This document shows positions 7,350 through 16,960 of a stretch of 64,000 nucleotides of DNA, piece after piece (positions within the stretch are counted from its first letter, which is position 1; every line of letters starts with the position of its first letter). The stretch comes from Methylopila sp. M107 (GTDB lineage: Bacteria; Pseudomonadota; Alphaproteobacteria; Rhizobiales; Methylopilaceae). The stretch spans positions 3,785,039 through 3,849,038 of the forward strand of contig NZ_ARWB01000001.1 of assembly GCF_000384475.1 (NCBI RefSeq). The letters are read 5' to 3'. The notes beneath the pieces are model-generated. The model had not been told where the DNA came from and did not search any database. It worked only from the letters and a program-made list of their open reading frames with translations. Both the position numbers and the translations under genes were made by a program.

Positions 7350-8732
7350 ATGACCCTCATCTACATCGTCGGAATGCTGCTCGTCGCCGCCGGCGCCTAT
7401 ATGGCGGGCCGGCAGAAGAGCGCGAGCTTCGCGGTCGCGGGCGGCGGGCTCGCCCGGCTGCATTCGCTGCCGAGCTATCATGGCGGCTACGTCGCGATCG
7501 CGGCGGTCGCGCCCATGCTGGTCTGGCTGATCGTCTGGCTGCTGACCGCCCATCGCATCGTCGACGCCCAGGCGATCGCTGCGCTGCCGGCCAATCTCGC
7601 GCCGACCGACGACCTGACCTATGGCGCGCGGCTTCGCGAGATCTATCAGGCGGCGGCTGGCGTCCGCGTCAGCGAGCTGCAGCCCGGCGTCGTCGAGGCC
7701 GGCGAGACGCTGAGCCTCGTCCGCACGCTGACCGACTGGGCGCTGATCGTCGTCGGGGCCGCGCTCGCGATCCTCGGCTTCGCCTGGGGCGCGAAACAGC
7801 TCTCTCCGGACTTCCGCGCCCGCAACGGCGTCGAGACCTGGGTGAAGTGGCTGCTGGTCGCCTGCGCCTCGGTCGCGGTGCTGACCACGATCGGCATCGT
7901 GTTCTCGGTGCTGTTCGAGACGCTGCGCTTCTTCTCCAAGGTGCCGTGGTACGAGTTCCTGTTCGGCCTGCAGTGGTCGCCGCAGACCGCGATCCGCGCC
8001 GACCAGGTCGGCTCCTCCGGCGCGTTCGGCGCGGTGCCGCTGTTCGCCGGCACCACGCTGATCATGCTGATCGCCATGCTGGTGGCGGGTCCCGTCGGCC
8101 TGTTCTCTGCGATCTACATGGCCGAATACGCCTCGCCGAAGGTGCGCGCGATCGCAAAGCCGGTGCTTGAGGTTCTGGCGGGCGTTCCCACCGTGGTGTT
8201 CGGCTTCTTCGCGGCGCTGACCGTCGCGCCGTTCATCCGTTCGACCGGCGAGGCGCTCGGCCTCAACGTCGCTTCGGAAAGCGCGCTCGCGGCCGGCCTC
8301 GTGATGGGCGTGATGATCATCCCGTTCGTCTCGTCGCTGTCCGACGACGTCATCAACGCCGTGCCGCAATCGCTGCGCGACGGCTCCTACGGCATGGGCG
8401 CGACCAAGTCTGAGACCATCAAGCGGGTCATCCTTCCGGCGGCGCTTCCGGGCATCGTCTCGGCTTTCATGCTGGCGGTCAGCCGAGCGGTCGGCGAAAC
8501 CATGATCGTCGTCATGGCGGCGGGCCTCGCCGGCAACCTGACCCTCAACCCGCTCGAAGCCGTCACCACCGTCACGGTCCAGATCAAGACCCTGCTGGTC
8601 GGCGACCAGGAGTTCGACAGCGCCAAGACGCTCTCGGCCTTCGCGCTCGGCTTCGTGCTGTTCTTCTTCACGCTGGCGCTGAACTTCATCGCGCTGCGCA
8701 TCGTCCAAAGGTACCGAGAGCAGTATGACTGA
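7350..8732 (+). CDS. pstC: Phosphate ABC transporter permease PstC
   Basis: A 460-residue inner-membrane permease with an extended N-terminus (one membrane helix at 1-20 and further segments before residue 210), followed by the six-helix permease core. The EAA-type cytoplasmic loop that docks PstB is LRDGSYGMGATKSETIKRVI with the downstream LPAALPGIVSAF. PstC pairs with PstA to form the phosphate channel. The long N-terminal part is common in alphaproteobacterial PstC. It lies after the hairpin and repeat that follow pstS, and its end overlaps the pstA start by 8 bases, so PstC and PstA are probably translated together. Confidence 0.95.
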   Translation: MTLIYIVGMLLVAAGAYMAGRQKSASFAVAGGGLARLHSLPSYHGGYVAIAAVAPMLVWLIVWLLTAHRIVDAQAIAALPANLAPTDDLTYGARLREIYQAAAGVRVSELQPGVVEAGETLSLVRTLTDWALIVVGAALAILGFAWGAKQLSPDFRARNGVETWVKWLLVACASVAVLTTIGIVFSVLFETLRFFSKVPWYEFLFGLQWSPQTAIRADQVGSSGAFGAVPLFAGTTLIMLIAMLVAGPVGLFSAIYMAEYASPKVRAIAKPVLEVLAGVPTVVFGFFAALTVAPFIRSTGEALGLNVASESALAAGLVMGVMIIPFVSSLSDDVINAVPQSLRDGSYGMGATKSETIKRVILPAALPGIVSAFMLAVSRAVGETMIVVMAAGLAGNLTLNPLEAVTTVTVQIKTLLVGDQEFDSAKTLSAFALGFVLFFFTLALNFIALRIVQRYREQYD

Positions 8733-10572
8733 CGTGACCGCCTCCACGGCCGCCGACGTCGCGGCGAGGAAGAACTCCGACGCAGCCCGCGCGCTGGTCC
8801 GCAAGCGCTATCGCGCCGAGGCCCGCTTCAAGGCCTACGGCATAGGGGCGATCGCTTTCGCGGCGGTGTTCCTCGTCGTGCTGATGACCGACATCGTCTC
8901 GAAGGCGTGGCCCGCCTTCACCACCACGCATCTGGCGCTCACCGCGACGCCGACGGCCGAAGAGGTCGACCCCGACGGCACCAAGCAGCAGGCGTCGCTC
9001 GCCCGCGGCGACTACGGCAAGTCGGTGCGCGAGGCCTATCAGGCGCTGTTCCCCGAGGTGAAGGGGCGCGCCGAACGCCGCAAGCTCAACGTCCTGCTGT
9101 CGAGCGGCGCGGCCGACAATCTGCGCGACGACATCATGTCGGATCCGAGCCTCATCGGCCGCGCGATCCCGACCCAGGCCCTGTTCTCCGACGACGCCGA
9201 CCTTTATCTCAAGGGCGCGGTGACCAAGGTCGAGGAAGAGGTCGGCAAGGGCGTCGCGACGCCGAGCGCTGCGACCGGCCAGGTCGTGATCGAGACCTCG
9301 AACCCGGCCTTCCAGGCCGATCTCGAGGAGATCAAGGCCGACCTGTCCGAGAAGTCCCGCGAACGCCGCGCGACCGTCGAGCGGCTGAAGTCCTTGCGCG
9401 AGGGCATTCTGGCCGATCGCGCCGCCGCGGAGACCGAAGTCAAGGCCGCGAACGGAACGGGCGAAGCCGCCCGGGTTTCCGTCGCGACCGCCGCTCTCGG
9501 CAAGATCGACAGCGACGCGTCGAGCCTCACCGCGCAGATCGACACGTTCTCGGCGGAAGCGACGGATTTCGAGAACCGGTTCAAGGACTCGTCCGGCGCC
9601 GAGGCGCTCGACCCCAAGCTCCCGAGCCGGCTGATCGAGATCAATGGCGGCCTCGTGAAGGTCACGAGCCTCGCGGCCAACCGCGTGGAGGGCCTCGTGC
9701 TGACGCCGCTCCAGAACACGCAGGCCGCGCAGGCCGGCCAGTGGAAGGTGCTCGCGCTCGAAACGCCCGAGAGCGAGCGCCGGGTCGGCGATCAGGAGAT
9801 CGCCTGGCTCGAGACGCTCAAGGCCAAGGGCCTCGTGACGACGAGCTTCAACACCGGCTTCTTCACCGGCGGCGACAGCCGCGAAGCGGAGCAGGCCGGC
9901 ATTCTGGGCGCGCTCGTCGGCTCGCTGATGACGATGTTCGTGACGCTCGCCTTCTGTCTGCCGGTCGGCGTCGGCGCCGCGATCTATCTCGAGGAGTTCG
10001 CGCCGAAGAACCGCTGGACGGACATCATCGAGATCAACATCAACAATCTCGCGGCGGTGCCCTCGATCGTCTACGGCCTGCTGGGCCTCGCGATCTTCCT
10101 GAACTTCTTCGGCATGCCGCGCTCGTCTGCGATCGTGGGCGGCTTCGTGCTGGCGCTGCTGGTGCTGCCGACCATCATCATCGCGTCGCGCGCGGCGCTG
10201 AAGGCGGTGCCGCCGTCGATCCGGGAGGCCGCGCTCGGCGTCGGCGCCTCGCATCAGCAGGCGGTGTTCCACCACACGCTGCCGCTCGCGATGCCGGGCA
10301 TCATGACCGGCACCATCATCGGCATGGCGCACGCGCTCGGCGAGACCGCGCCGCTGCTGCTGATCGGCATGGTGGCGTTCATCGTCGACGTGCCGTCGAG
10401 CTTCACCTCGGCCGCCACCGCATTGCCGGTCCAGATCTACCTCTGGTCCGACCTTCCGGAAGTCGCGTTCCAGGCCAAGACCTCGGCCGCGATCCTGGTG
10501 CTTCTGTTCTTCCTGTTCGCCATGAACGGGCTCGCCATCCTCCTGCGCAAGCGCTTCGAGCGGCGCTGGTGA
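8725..10572 (+). CDS. pstA: Phosphate ABC transporter permease PstA, with a long inserted region
   Basis: A 615-residue permease. The first membrane helix is at about 38-60, and the permease core starts near residue 390 (AGILGALVGSLMTMFVTLAF) with the EAA loop IREAALGVGASHQQAVFHH and LPLAMPGIMTG. Between them lie about 330 residues that should be periplasmic. An N-terminal extension of this kind (DUF3333-like) is known in alphaproteobacterial PstA. Here residues about 191-291 are a charged, heptad-like stretch (EEIKADLSEKSRERRATVE, then LKSLREGILADRAAAETEV), suggesting an inserted coiled coil. The gene overlaps pstC by 8 bases and is followed by pstB. Confidence 0.93.
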   Translation: MTDVTASTAADVAARKNSDAARALVRKRYRAEARFKAYGIGAIAFAAVFLVVLMTDIVSKAWPAFTTTHLALTATPTAEEVDPDGTKQQASLARGDYGKSVREAYQALFPEVKGRAERRKLNVLLSSGAADNLRDDIMSDPSLIGRAIPTQALFSDDADLYLKGAVTKVEEEVGKGVATPSAATGQVVIETSNPAFQADLEEIKADLSEKSRERRATVERLKSLREGILADRAAAETEVKAANGTGEAARVSVATAALGKIDSDASSLTAQIDTFSAEATDFENRFKDSSGAEALDPKLPSRLIEINGGLVKVTSLAANRVEGLVLTPLQNTQAAQAGQWKVLALETPESERRVGDQEIAWLETLKAKGLVTTSFNTGFFTGGDSREAEQAGILGALVGSLMTMFVTLAFCLPVGVGAAIYLEEFAPKNRWTDIIEININNLAAVPSIVYGLLGLAIFLNFFGMPRSSAIVGGFVLALLVLPTIIIASRAALKAVPPSIREAALGVGASHQQAVFHHTLPLAMPGIMTGTIIGMAHALGETAPLLLIGMVAFIVDVPSSFTSAATALPVQIYLWSDLPEVAFQAKTSAAILVLLFFLFAMNGLAILLRKRFERRW

Positions 10573-10599
10573 TCCGCGAAACCCGACGGAGATTTTGAC

Positions 10600-11418
10600 A
10601 TGGACGCCTCCACCGCCGTCGCTTCGAAGCCGGCCGGCGCTCCCGCGGCGCAAGCCGCGGAAGATCCGAAGATCATCGCCCGCGACGTCAACGTGCACTA
10701 TGGCGACAAGCACGCGCTGAAGAGCGTCACGCTCGACATTCCGGAAAAGGCCGTCATGGCCTTCATCGGACCGTCGGGCTGCGGCAAGTCGACCTTCCTG
10801 CGCTGCATCAACCGGATGAACGACACCGTCGCGTCCGCCAAGGTCACGGGCCTGATCCAGATCGACGACCAGGACATCTACGATCCGGCGCTCGACGTCG
10901 TGCAGCTCCGCGCGCGGGTCGGCATGGTGTTCCAGAAGCCTAATCCGTTCCCGAAGTCGATCTACGAGAACGTGGCCTATGGGCCTCGCATCCACGGCCT
11001 GTCGCGCAACAAGGCCGAGCTCGACGAGATCGTCGAATCGTCTCTCAAGAAGGCGAGCCTCTGGAACGAGGTGAAGGACCGGCTGAACGACACCGGCACC
11101 GGCCTCTCCGGCGGCCAGCAGCAGCGCCTCTGCATCGCCCGCGCCATCGCGGTCAGCCCCGAAATCATCCTGATGGACGAGCCCTGCTCGGCGCTCGACC
11201 CGATCGCCACCGCGCGCGTCGAGGAACTGATCGAGGAGATCCGCCGCAACTACACGATCGTCATCGTGACGCATTCGATGCAGCAGGCCGCGCGCGTCTC
11301 GCAGCGGGTCGCCTTCTTCCATCTCGGCATTCTGGTCGAGACCGGCCAGACCGAGCAGATCTTCCAGAGCCCGCGCGACAAGCGCACCCAGGACTACATC
11401 ACCGGCCGCTTCGGCTGA
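10600..11418 (+). CDS. pstB: Phosphate ABC transporter ATP-binding protein PstB
   Basis: A 272-residue ABC ATPase with Walker [10 protein letters not shown] at 57-65, Q loop [17 protein letters not shown], signature [14 protein letters not shown], Walker [14 protein letters not shown] and H loop [10 protein letters not shown]. The phrase RCINRMND after Walker A is characteristic of PstB. It powers PstCA and, with PhoU, passes phosphate status to PhoR. It starts 27 bases after pstA and has a 22-residue Ala-rich leader. Confidence 0.97.
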   Translation: MDASTAVASKPAGAPAAQAAEDPKIIARDVNVHYGDKHALKSVTLDIPEKAVMAFIGPSGCGKSTFLRCINRMNDTVASAKVTGLIQIDDQDIYDPALDVVQLRARVGMVFQKPNPFPKSIYENVAYGPRIHGLSRNKAELDEIVESSLKKASLWNEVKDRLNDTGTGLSGGQQQRLCIARAIAVSPEIILMDEPCSALDPIATARVEELIEEIRRNYTIVIVTHSMQQAARVSQRVAFFHLGILVETGQTEQIFQSPRDKRTQDYITGRFG

Positions 11419-11441
11419 CCGCAAGCCGGGAGACACGACAC

Positions 11442-12155
11442 ATGACGCTTGCCGACCACCACATCGTCTCGTCCTTCGACGACGACCTGAACCAGCTGTC
11501 CGACAAGCTCGCCGAGATGGGCGGGCTCTGCGAGAAGCTCGTGGGCGAATCCGTCGAGGCGCTGATCAAGCGCGACATTCCGCTCGCCCGCCGGGTGATC
11601 GAGTGGGACCGCTCGATCGACCGCCTGCAGAGCGAGATCGAGGAAAGCGGCATCCGCACCATCGCCAAGCGCGCGCCGGTCGCGATCGACCTACGCCAGG
11701 TGATCGCGGCGCTGCGCATCGCGAACGACCTCGAGCGCATCGGCGACCTCGCGAAGAACATCGCCAAGCGCGTGGTCGCGCTCGACGGCCAGTTCCAGCC
11801 GCCGAAGCTCGCCGGCGGCGTCGCGCACATCGCGGACCTGACGCTCCAGCAGCTCAAGGAAGTTCTCGACGCCTACACCCGCCGAGACGAGAAGCGCGCG
11901 CTGGAGGTCTGGAACCAGGACGGCGAGATCGACGCGCTCTACAATTCGCTGTTCCGCGAACTCCTGACCTACATGATGGAGGACCCGCGCAACATCGGCT
12001 TCTGCGCGCATCTTCTGTTCTGCGCCAAGAATATCGAGCGCATCGGCGACCATGCGACCAATGTGGCCGAAACGGTCTACTATGTGGTCCACGGCACGCC
12101 GCTCAACGAAGACCGGCCGAAGGCCGACCTGATGAGCGCCGAACTCGGCGAGTGA
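11442..12155 (+). CDS. phoU: Phosphate signalling complex protein PhoU
   Basis: A 237-residue all-helical protein with the two PhoU repeats, each with the conserved metal/acidic motif: IANDLERIGDLAKNIAKRV in the first and AKNIERIGDHATNVAETV in the second. PhoU links PstB to PhoR and keeps PhoR in its inhibitory state when phosphate is plentiful. The spacing to pstB (23 bases) and phoB (13 bases) shows it belongs to the same operon. Confidence 0.96.
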   Translation: MTLADHHIVSSFDDDLNQLSDKLAEMGGLCEKLVGESVEALIKRDIPLARRVIEWDRSIDRLQSEIEESGIRTIAKRAPVAIDLRQVIAALRIANDLERIGDLAKNIAKRVVALDGQFQPPKLAGGVAHIADLTLQQLKEVLDAYTRRDEKRALEVWNQDGEIDALYNSLFRELLTYMMEDPRNIGFCAHLLFCAKNIERIGDHATNVAETVYYVVHGTPLNEDRPKADLMSAELGE

Positions 12156-12168
12156 CGGGAGACGGGCG

Positions 12169-12867
12169 ATGAACCCTCGTGTCATGATCGTCGAGGACGA
12201 AGAGCCGCTGACGATGCTGCTCCGCTACAATCTCGAGGCGGAAGGCTACGACGTCGACTCCGTCGCGCGCGGCGACGAGGCCGAGGTCCGGCTCGCCGAG
12301 GCGACGCCTGATCTCATCCTGCTCGACTGGATGCTGCCGGGGGTCTCCGGCATCGAACTCTGCCGGCGGCTGCGGGCGAAGCCCGCGACCGAGCGGCTGC
12401 CGATCATCATGCTGACCGCGCGCGGCGAGGAGGGCGAACGCATCCGCGGCCTCGCCACCGGCGCCGACGACTACGTCGTCAAGCCGTTCTCGGTCCCCGA
12501 GCTGGTGGCGCGCGTCCGCGCGCTGCTGCGCCGGACAAAGCCCGAGCACGTCTCGCGCTCGCTGAAGGCCGGCGACATCGAGCTCGATCGCGAAAACCGC
12601 CGCGTCCGCCGCAGCGCCCGAGAGGTCCATCTCGGACCGACCGAGTTCAAGCTGCTGGAATTCCTGATGCAGTCGTCAGGCCGCGTCTTCACCCGCGAGC
12701 AGCTGCTCGACGGCGTCTGGGGCCGCGACGTCTATATCGACGAGCGCACCGTCGACGTCCATGTCGGCCGCCTGCGCAAGGCGATCAACCGCGGCCGCAA
12801 GGCCGACCCGATCCGCACCGTGCGGGGATCGGGCTACTCGTTCGACGAGACGTTCGCGCGGGCGTGA
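12169..12867 (+). CDS. phoB: Phosphate regulon response regulator PhoB
   Basis: A 232-residue OmpR-family regulator. The receiver domain has acidic residues D10-E11, the phospho-accepting Asp53 in LILLDWMLPG, the Thr in IIMLTARG and the Lys in YVVKPFS. The C-terminal winged helix includes LGPTEFKLLEFLM and the recognition-helix segment ERTVDVHVGRLRKAI. Phosphorylated PhoB should bind the PHO box at 5920 and thus drive its own operon. It is the last gene before a family A repeat that separates it from the convergent yacG. Confidence 0.96.
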   Translation: MNPRVMIVEDEEPLTMLLRYNLEAEGYDVDSVARGDEAEVRLAEATPDLILLDWMLPGVSGIELCRRLRAKPATERLPIIMLTARGEEGERIRGLATGADDYVVKPFSVPELVARVRALLRRTKPEHVSRSLKAGDIELDRENRRVRRSAREVHLGPTEFKLLEFLMQSSGRVFTREQLLDGVWGRDVYIDERTVDVHVGRLRKAINRGRKADPIRTVRGSGYSFDETFARA

Positions 12868-12874
12868 GGCTCTC

Positions 12875-13035
12875 CTTGATCTTCCTCCGTGCGCAGCACG
12901 GGGGAGGGGGACCGCCGAAGGCGGTGGAGGGGGCGGGCGTAAAGCGCCTTCGGTCGGTCAGAGCCTCATCCTGAAGCGGGCCCCCTCCACCATGCTTCGC
13001 ATGGTCCCCCTCCCCCGCTTCGCAGGGGAGGAACC
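12875..13035. repeat. Intergenic repeat, family A, copy 1
   Basis: An imperfect palindrome of about 160 bases: CTTGATCTTCC, then GGGGGAGGGGGACC and GGTGGAGGGGGC, then the inverse CCCCCTCCACC and GGTCCCCCTCCCCC, ending GGGGAGGAACC. The four hairpin tips here are GTGCGCAGCAC, GCCGAAGGC, ATGCTTCGCAT and GCTTCGC. It lies between the convergent phoB and yacG and may act as a bidirectional terminator. Confidence 0.85.
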
Positions 13036-13049
13036 GGACGCGTCTCCGC

Positions 13050-13277
13050 TCAGGCTTCGTCGTCCCTCGACGCCGTCGGCGGCGTCCCCTCATCCCCCTC
13101 GTCCTGCTCCTCCGCCGGCACGGCGTAGACGCCGCTGAACCAGCGCGACAGGTCGATGTCGGCGCAGCGCTTCGAGCAGAACGGGTGATAGGCCGCGACA
13201 GACATCTTCTTGCAGATCGGGCACGGGCAGGGCGGTTTTGGGGGTCGCGCGTCGTCAGGGGCGCCGGGCGTCGTCAC
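13050..13277 (-). CDS. yacG: DNA gyrase inhibitor YacG
   Basis: A 75-residue zinc protein. CPICKK and [17 protein letters not shown] give the four zinc ligands in the Cys-x2-Cys...Cys-x3-Cys pattern and the RW..G motif that define YacG. YacG in E. coli binds GyrB and inhibits gyrase. GTG 13277 is chosen because GTGA overlaps the maf stop by 4 bases, the classic coupling in this block. The Pro-rich leader and acidic tail ([10 protein letters not shown]) are typical. Confidence 0.9.
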   Translation of the reverse strand: MTTPGAPDDARPPKPPCPCPICKKMSVAAYHPFCSKRCADIDLSRWFSGVYAVPAEEQDEGDEGTPPTASRDDEA

Positions 13278-13900
13278 GCCCTCGTCCGCCAGTCCTGGTG
13301 CACCGGAAAGCCTTCGCCGGTCAGGAGGTTCGCGGTCTCGTAGAGCGGCAGGCCGACGATCGCGCCGTAGGAGCCCGACAGCTTCGACACGAAGCAGCCG
13401 GCGAGCCCCTGGATGGCGTAGCCGCCCGCCTTGCCACGCCATTCGCCGGCCGCGACATAGCCCTCGATCTCGCTGTCCGACAGCCGCTTGAAGCGCACGC
13501 CGGTCTCGACCACGCGGCTGCGCAAAGAGCCCTTCTTGGTCGTCAGGCAGATCGCGGTCGAGACGCGATGGGCGCGGCCGGACAGGAGCTCCAGGCACCC
13601 GATCGCCTCGTCGACCGTCTCGGCCTTCGGCAGGATGCGCCGGCCGACCGAGACCACCGTATCGGCGGTCAGGATCAGCGCGCCGAGCAGCGCCGGGTCA
13701 TGGGTCGCCATGCGGAAGGCGGCCTGCGCCTTCTCCTCGGCGAGGCGGAGCGCCAGCGTGCGTGGCCGCTCGTTGCGCTTCGGCGTCTCGTCGATCGAGG
13801 CCGGCAGCAGCAGGTCCGGCGTGACGCCGATCTGCTCCAGCAGCGCGAGCCGTCGCGGGCTCGCGGAGGCGAGGATGAGTTTCGGGCGAACCTTCGACAT
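13274..13900 (-). CDS. maf: Maf family nucleotide pyrophosphatase
   Basis: A 208-residue protein opening with [18 protein letters not shown], the Maf signature, followed by [10 protein letters not shown], the catalytic acidic stretch LILTADTVV and [13 protein letters not shown] near the C-terminus. Maf proteins hydrolyse modified or canonical nucleoside triphosphates to monophosphates and are linked to control of division. It lies between infA and yacG, as in other Rhizobiales; the yacG start overlaps its stop. Confidence 0.93.
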   Translation of the reverse strand: MSKVRPKLILASASPRRLALLEQIGVTPDLLLPASIDETPKRNERPRTLALRLAEEKAQAAFRMATHDPALLGALILTADTVVSVGRRILPKAETVDEAIGCLELLSGRAHRVSTAICLTTKKGSLRSRVVETGVRFKRLSDSEIEGYVAAGEWRGKAGGYAIQGLAGCFVSKLSGSYGAIVGLPLYETANLLTGEGFPVHQDWRTRA

Positions 13901-13958
13901 AAGGCGGCGTCCAGGAACCTTCTAGAGCCAATCCGGTTCGGGCGAGGTCGTCTCGACC

Positions 13959-14049
13959 GTCATGCCCGAGCTTGTCTCGGGTATCCACGACTTCGGCAGC
14001 GCGCTACGACTTCAGGCAGTCGTGGATGCCCGGCTCCGCCGGGCATGAC
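13959..14049. repeat. Intergenic repeat, family B
   Basis: Runs from GTCATGCCCGAG (hairpin CCCGAG-CTTGT-CTCGGG, then TATCCACGACT) to AGTCGTGGATGCCCGGC and a GCCGGGCATGAC end. The left half and about 20 bases before it are nearly identical to the copy at 49590. It fills the gap between infA and maf. Confidence 0.85.
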
Positions 14050-14114
14050 GGCGTATTGTCGGCCACCGCCGCGCCGCAAGCGCTCTCGGATTCAAACGAG
14101 GAGGAACGCCGCGC

Positions 14115-14333
14115 TCACTTGAAGCGGTAGGTGATGCGGCCCTTGGTCAGGTCGTAGGGCGTCATCTCGACGAGGATCTTGTCGCCCGCCAGCACGCGGA
14201 TGCGGTTCTTGCGCATGCGGCCCGCAGTATGGGCGATGATCTCGTGTTCGTTCTCCAGCTTCACGCGAAAGGTCGCGTTCGGCAGGAGTTCTATGACTGT
14301 GCCCGGAAATTCGAGCAGCTCTTCTTTGGCCAT
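14115..14333 (-). CDS. infA: Translation initiation factor IF-1
   Basis: A 72-residue OB-fold protein, [19 protein letters not shown], then [20 protein letters not shown] and the ending [14 protein letters not shown], all hallmarks of bacterial IF-1 at exactly the family length. IF-1 binds the ribosomal A site with IF-2 and IF-3 during initiation. ATG 14333 is preferred over the longer in-frame extension because it gives the canonical N-terminus. Repeats lie on both sides (upstream 14509-14637, downstream 13959-14049). Confidence 0.98.
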   Translation of the reverse strand: MAKEELLEFPGTVIELLPNATFRVKLENEHEIIAHTAGRMRKNRIRVLAGDKILVEMTPYDLTKGRITYRFK

Positions 14334-14687
14334 GTGGTCTCGTGACGTAAACATAAGGGCCGCAACAGGTCGTCGAACGGGCGAAGCGACGTCGCGGGAG
14401 TCTGGAAGCCGGGGTGATACTCGAAACCATGTGGTTTCACAACGTGCGCGGCGCAAGTCGGCGGCGCGCGGGCCAGGGCGATCGCTTCAAAGCAGGAGTT
14501 CGGGTCTTCACCTCTCCCCTGTGGGGAGAGGTCGACGCAGCGAAGCGGCGGCGGGTGAGGGGGAGCAGGGTTCTCCGGATAGGACTAAGCCCTCTTGCCC
14601 GGCGCTTGCGCGCCGACCTCTCCCCACAGGGGAGAGGCGAAAGAAGGGCCCTGTCTGTCGCGCCAATTGCTCCGCAGCGCAGCGCCG
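14334..14687. repeat. Repeat-filled gap with a large palindrome
   Basis: Between infA and the phosphatase gene. From about 14509 to 14637 the sequence is a long inverted repeat whose ends are CCTCTCCCC-tgt-GGGGAGAGG hairpins, with GCGAAGC and GCTTGCGC tips inside. It resembles families A and B in design but has its own sequence. Nothing gene-like was seen. The infA promoter should lie in 14334-14500. Confidence 0.75.
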
Positions 14688-15152
14688 TCACACGCGGGCC
14701 TTCGAGGCGAAGCGGAAGCGGTCGCGCACCTTGTCGTCGAGCGTGTCGCGGACCGAGCGGTAGGCTGCCATCACCTGGTCGCGCGAGCCGCCATGGCTGA
14801 CGGTCGGGTCCATCGTCGGCCAGTACTCGACCTCGACCGGATAGCGCGAGGTCAGGTCGAGCGCCGCGTGATGGGCCTCGGGCGCGAGCGTCACCACGAG
14901 GTCGAAGTTCAGGTCCTCGAGGTCTTCCAGCGTGTGCGGCCGGTGCTTCCCGATCGACAGGCCGATCTCGTCCAGCACGGCCGCGACGAAGGGGTCGTTG
15001 TCGCCGGGGCGGATTCCGGCCGAGGCGACATAGAGCGAACGCCCGAAGTAATGCCGCGCCAGCTGCTCCGCCATCACCGAGCGGATGACGTTCTGGCCGC
15101 ACATGAACAGCACCGACTGTGGGCGCGAGACGCCCGGCGCGGCGTCCGTCAT
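14688..15152 (-). CDS. Low-molecular-weight protein tyrosine phosphatase family
   Basis: A 154-residue protein with the P loop VLFMCGQNVIRS, catalytic Cys18 and Arg24 in the C-x5-R arrangement, and a late Asp in WPTMDPTVSHGG that fits the general acid. The CGQNVIRS variant replaces the usual CTGNSCRS and is seen in the Rhizobiales proteins of this locus. Its substrate is unknown; arsenate reductase-type chemistry is a less likely alternative. It follows UPF0262 by 6 bases, so they are co-transcribed. Confidence 0.85.
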   Translation of the reverse strand: MTDAAPGVSRPQSVLFMCGQNVIRSVMAEQLARHYFGRSLYVASAGIRPGDNDPFVAAVLDEIGLSIGKHRPHTLEDLEDLNFDLVVTLAPEAHHAALDLTSRYPVEVEYWPTMDPTVSHGGSRDQVMAAYRSVRDTLDDKVRDRFRFASKARV

Positions 15153-15158
15153 CCGGCG

Positions 15159-15644
15159 TCAGCCTTTCCAGCTCAACGCTGCGATCAGGGTGAACAGCCG
15201 CCGCGCGGTCTGCTTGTCCACCGTGATCTTGTCCTTGAGCCGCTCGACCAGAATGTCCGCGCCCTCGTCGTGCAGCCCGCGCCGGCCCATGTCGATCGCC
15301 TCGATCTGGGACGGCGTCTGCGTGCGGATCGCGGAGCGGTAGCTTTCGCAGATCAGGAAATAGTCCTTCACGATCCGGCGGAACGGCGTCAGCGACAGCA
15401 GGTGCGCGATGACCTCTTCGCCGTCCTCGCGCGAGACCTGCAGAGCGAGCTTCTGGTCGACGAGCGAGATGTGCAGCGTGAACGGACCTTCGGCCCCGTT
15501 CTGCGGCGCGAACGAATTTTCCTCGACGAGGTCGTAGATCGCGACCTTGCGCTCGTGCTCGACCTCCGCGGTCGCGGGGCCGATCGAGTTCTCGTCGATC
15601 GTGACGCCGACCAGGCGTGCGGCCGAAACGTTGCGTGCGTCCAT
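15159..15644 (-). CDS. UPF0262 family protein
   Basis: A 161-residue conserved protein of unknown function. It is recognised by its N-terminal [20 protein letters not shown] and by a C-terminal segment ([20 protein letters not shown] then [10 protein letters not shown]) and by its place between hisD and the phosphatase, conserved across Rhizobiales. It has no signal peptide or membrane segment, so it should be cytoplasmic. The start lies 13 bases after the hisD stop. Confidence 0.88.
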   Translation of the reverse strand: MDARNVSAARLVGVTIDENSIGPATAEVEHERKVAIYDLVEENSFAPQNGAEGPFTLHISLVDQKLALQVSREDGEEVIAHLLSLTPFRRIVKDYFLICESYRSAIRTQTPSQIEAIDMGRRGLHDEGADILVERLKDKITVDKQTARRLFTLIAALSWKG

Positions 15645-15657
15645 GGCCCCCTCCGGC

Positions 15658-16956
15658 TCAGCCGCCTTGGTTCATGCGGATCGCGACCGACCTGGCGTGG
15701 GCCGAAAGCCCCTCGGCCTCGCCGAGCGCGATCGCCGCCGGGCCGATGGCCCGCAACTGCTCCGGCCCGCAGCGCAGAATCGAGGTGCGCTTGAGGAAGT
15801 CGAGCACGCCGAGCCCCGACGCGAAACGCGCCGTGCGGGCGGTCGGAAGCACGTGGTTCGAGCCCCCGACATAGTCGCCGATCGCCTCCGGCGTGTGGCC
15901 GCCGAGGAAGATCGCGCCGGCATGGCGAACGCCGTCCGCGAGCGCCGCCTCGTCGACGGCGATGATCTCCAGATGCTCGGCCGCGATCCGGTTCGCGAGC
16001 GGGACGGCGTCGGCGATCTGTTCCACCACGATCACCGCGCCATAGTCGCGCCAGCTGGCGCCGGCGACGTCCTTGCGCGGCAGCGTCGTGAGCTGGCGCT
16101 CGACCGCGGCCTCGACGGCGTCGGCGAGGGCGGGGTCGTCGGTGATCAGGATCGACTGCGCCGAGACGTCGTGCTCGGCCTGGGCGAGAAGATCGGCCGC
16201 GATCCAGTCGGGATTGGCTGTTCCGTCAGCGACCACCAGGACCTCGGAGGGGCCGGCGATCATGTCGATGCCGACCGTCCCGAACACACGGCGCTTCGCC
16301 GCCGCCACATAGGCGTTGCCGGGCCCCACGATCTTCGCCACCGGCGCGATCGTCTCCGTGCCATAGGCCAGCGCCCCGACGGCCTGCGCGCCGCCGATGC
16401 GGAACACCTCGTCGACCCCGGCGAGCTCGGCCGCCGCCAGAACAAGCGGCGCAAGCTTTCCGCCCGGCGTCGGAACCACCATGGCGAGGCGTCTTACGCC
16501 CGCGACCTTGGCGGGGACGGCGTTCATCAGCACGGACGAGGGATAGGCGGCGGTTCCGCCCGGCACATAGAGGCCGACCGAATCGAGCGGCGTCCAGCGG
16601 TGCCCGAGCTCGACGCCGATCGCGTCGACGTAGGTCTCGTCCTTTGGCAGCTGGCGGCGGTGATGGGATTCGATCCGGTCGCGCGCGAGCGTCAGCGCGG
16701 CGAGGGTCTCGGGATCGCAGTCGGCGCGGGCGGCCGCGATCTCGTCGGCGCCGATGCGGATGCCAGCGGTCGCGAGATCGACGCCGTCGAACTTCTGCGA
16801 ATACGCGATCACGGCCGCGTCGCCGCGCAGGCGGACGTCGTTCAGAATGTCAGCGACGGTGCGGTCGACGTCCTCGGAGACCTCGCGTTTGGCCGCGAGC
16901 ATCTCCGCGAAGCGGGCTTCGAAATCGGGCTGGTCGGCTGTGAGGCGTAGCGGCAT
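15658..16956 (-). CDS. hisD: Histidinol dehydrogenase
   Basis: A 432-residue enzyme of the last two steps of histidine synthesis, oxidising histidinol to histidine with NAD and zinc. Family landmarks include [26 protein letters not shown], here seen as [17 protein letters not shown], then [19 protein letters not shown] and GSNHVLPT (Gln and His ligands to zinc), all in order. Length matches the family. It lies 4 bases after DUF2948 and is isolated from other his genes, as is normal in alphaproteobacteria. Confidence 0.97.
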   Translation of the reverse strand: MPLRLTADQPDFEARFAEMLAAKREVSEDVDRTVADILNDVRLRGDAAVIAYSQKFDGVDLATAGIRIGADEIAAARADCDPETLAALTLARDRIESHHRRQLPKDETYVDAIGVELGHRWTPLDSVGLYVPGGTAAYPSSVLMNAVPAKVAGVRRLAMVVPTPGGKLAPLVLAAAELAGVDEVFRIGGAQAVGALAYGTETIAPVAKIVGPGNAYVAAAKRRVFGTVGIDMIAGPSEVLVVADGTANPDWIAADLLAQAEHDVSAQSILITDDPALADAVEAAVERQLTTLPRKDVAGASWRDYGAVIVVEQIADAVPLANRIAAEHLEIIAVDEAALADGVRHAGAIFLGGHTPEAIGDYVGGSNHVLPTARTARFASGLGVLDFLKRTSILRCGPEQLRAIGPAAIALGEAEGLSAHARSVAIRMNQGG

Positions 16957-16960
16957 CGGC

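Noticed and set aside
8686-11436. Very long minus-strand open frame (916 codons) antisense to pstA and pstB
   Set aside because: It is opposite recognised genes with strong motifs, and its residues (Arg, His, Asp, Gly-rich) are typical of the reverse frame in GC-rich DNA.
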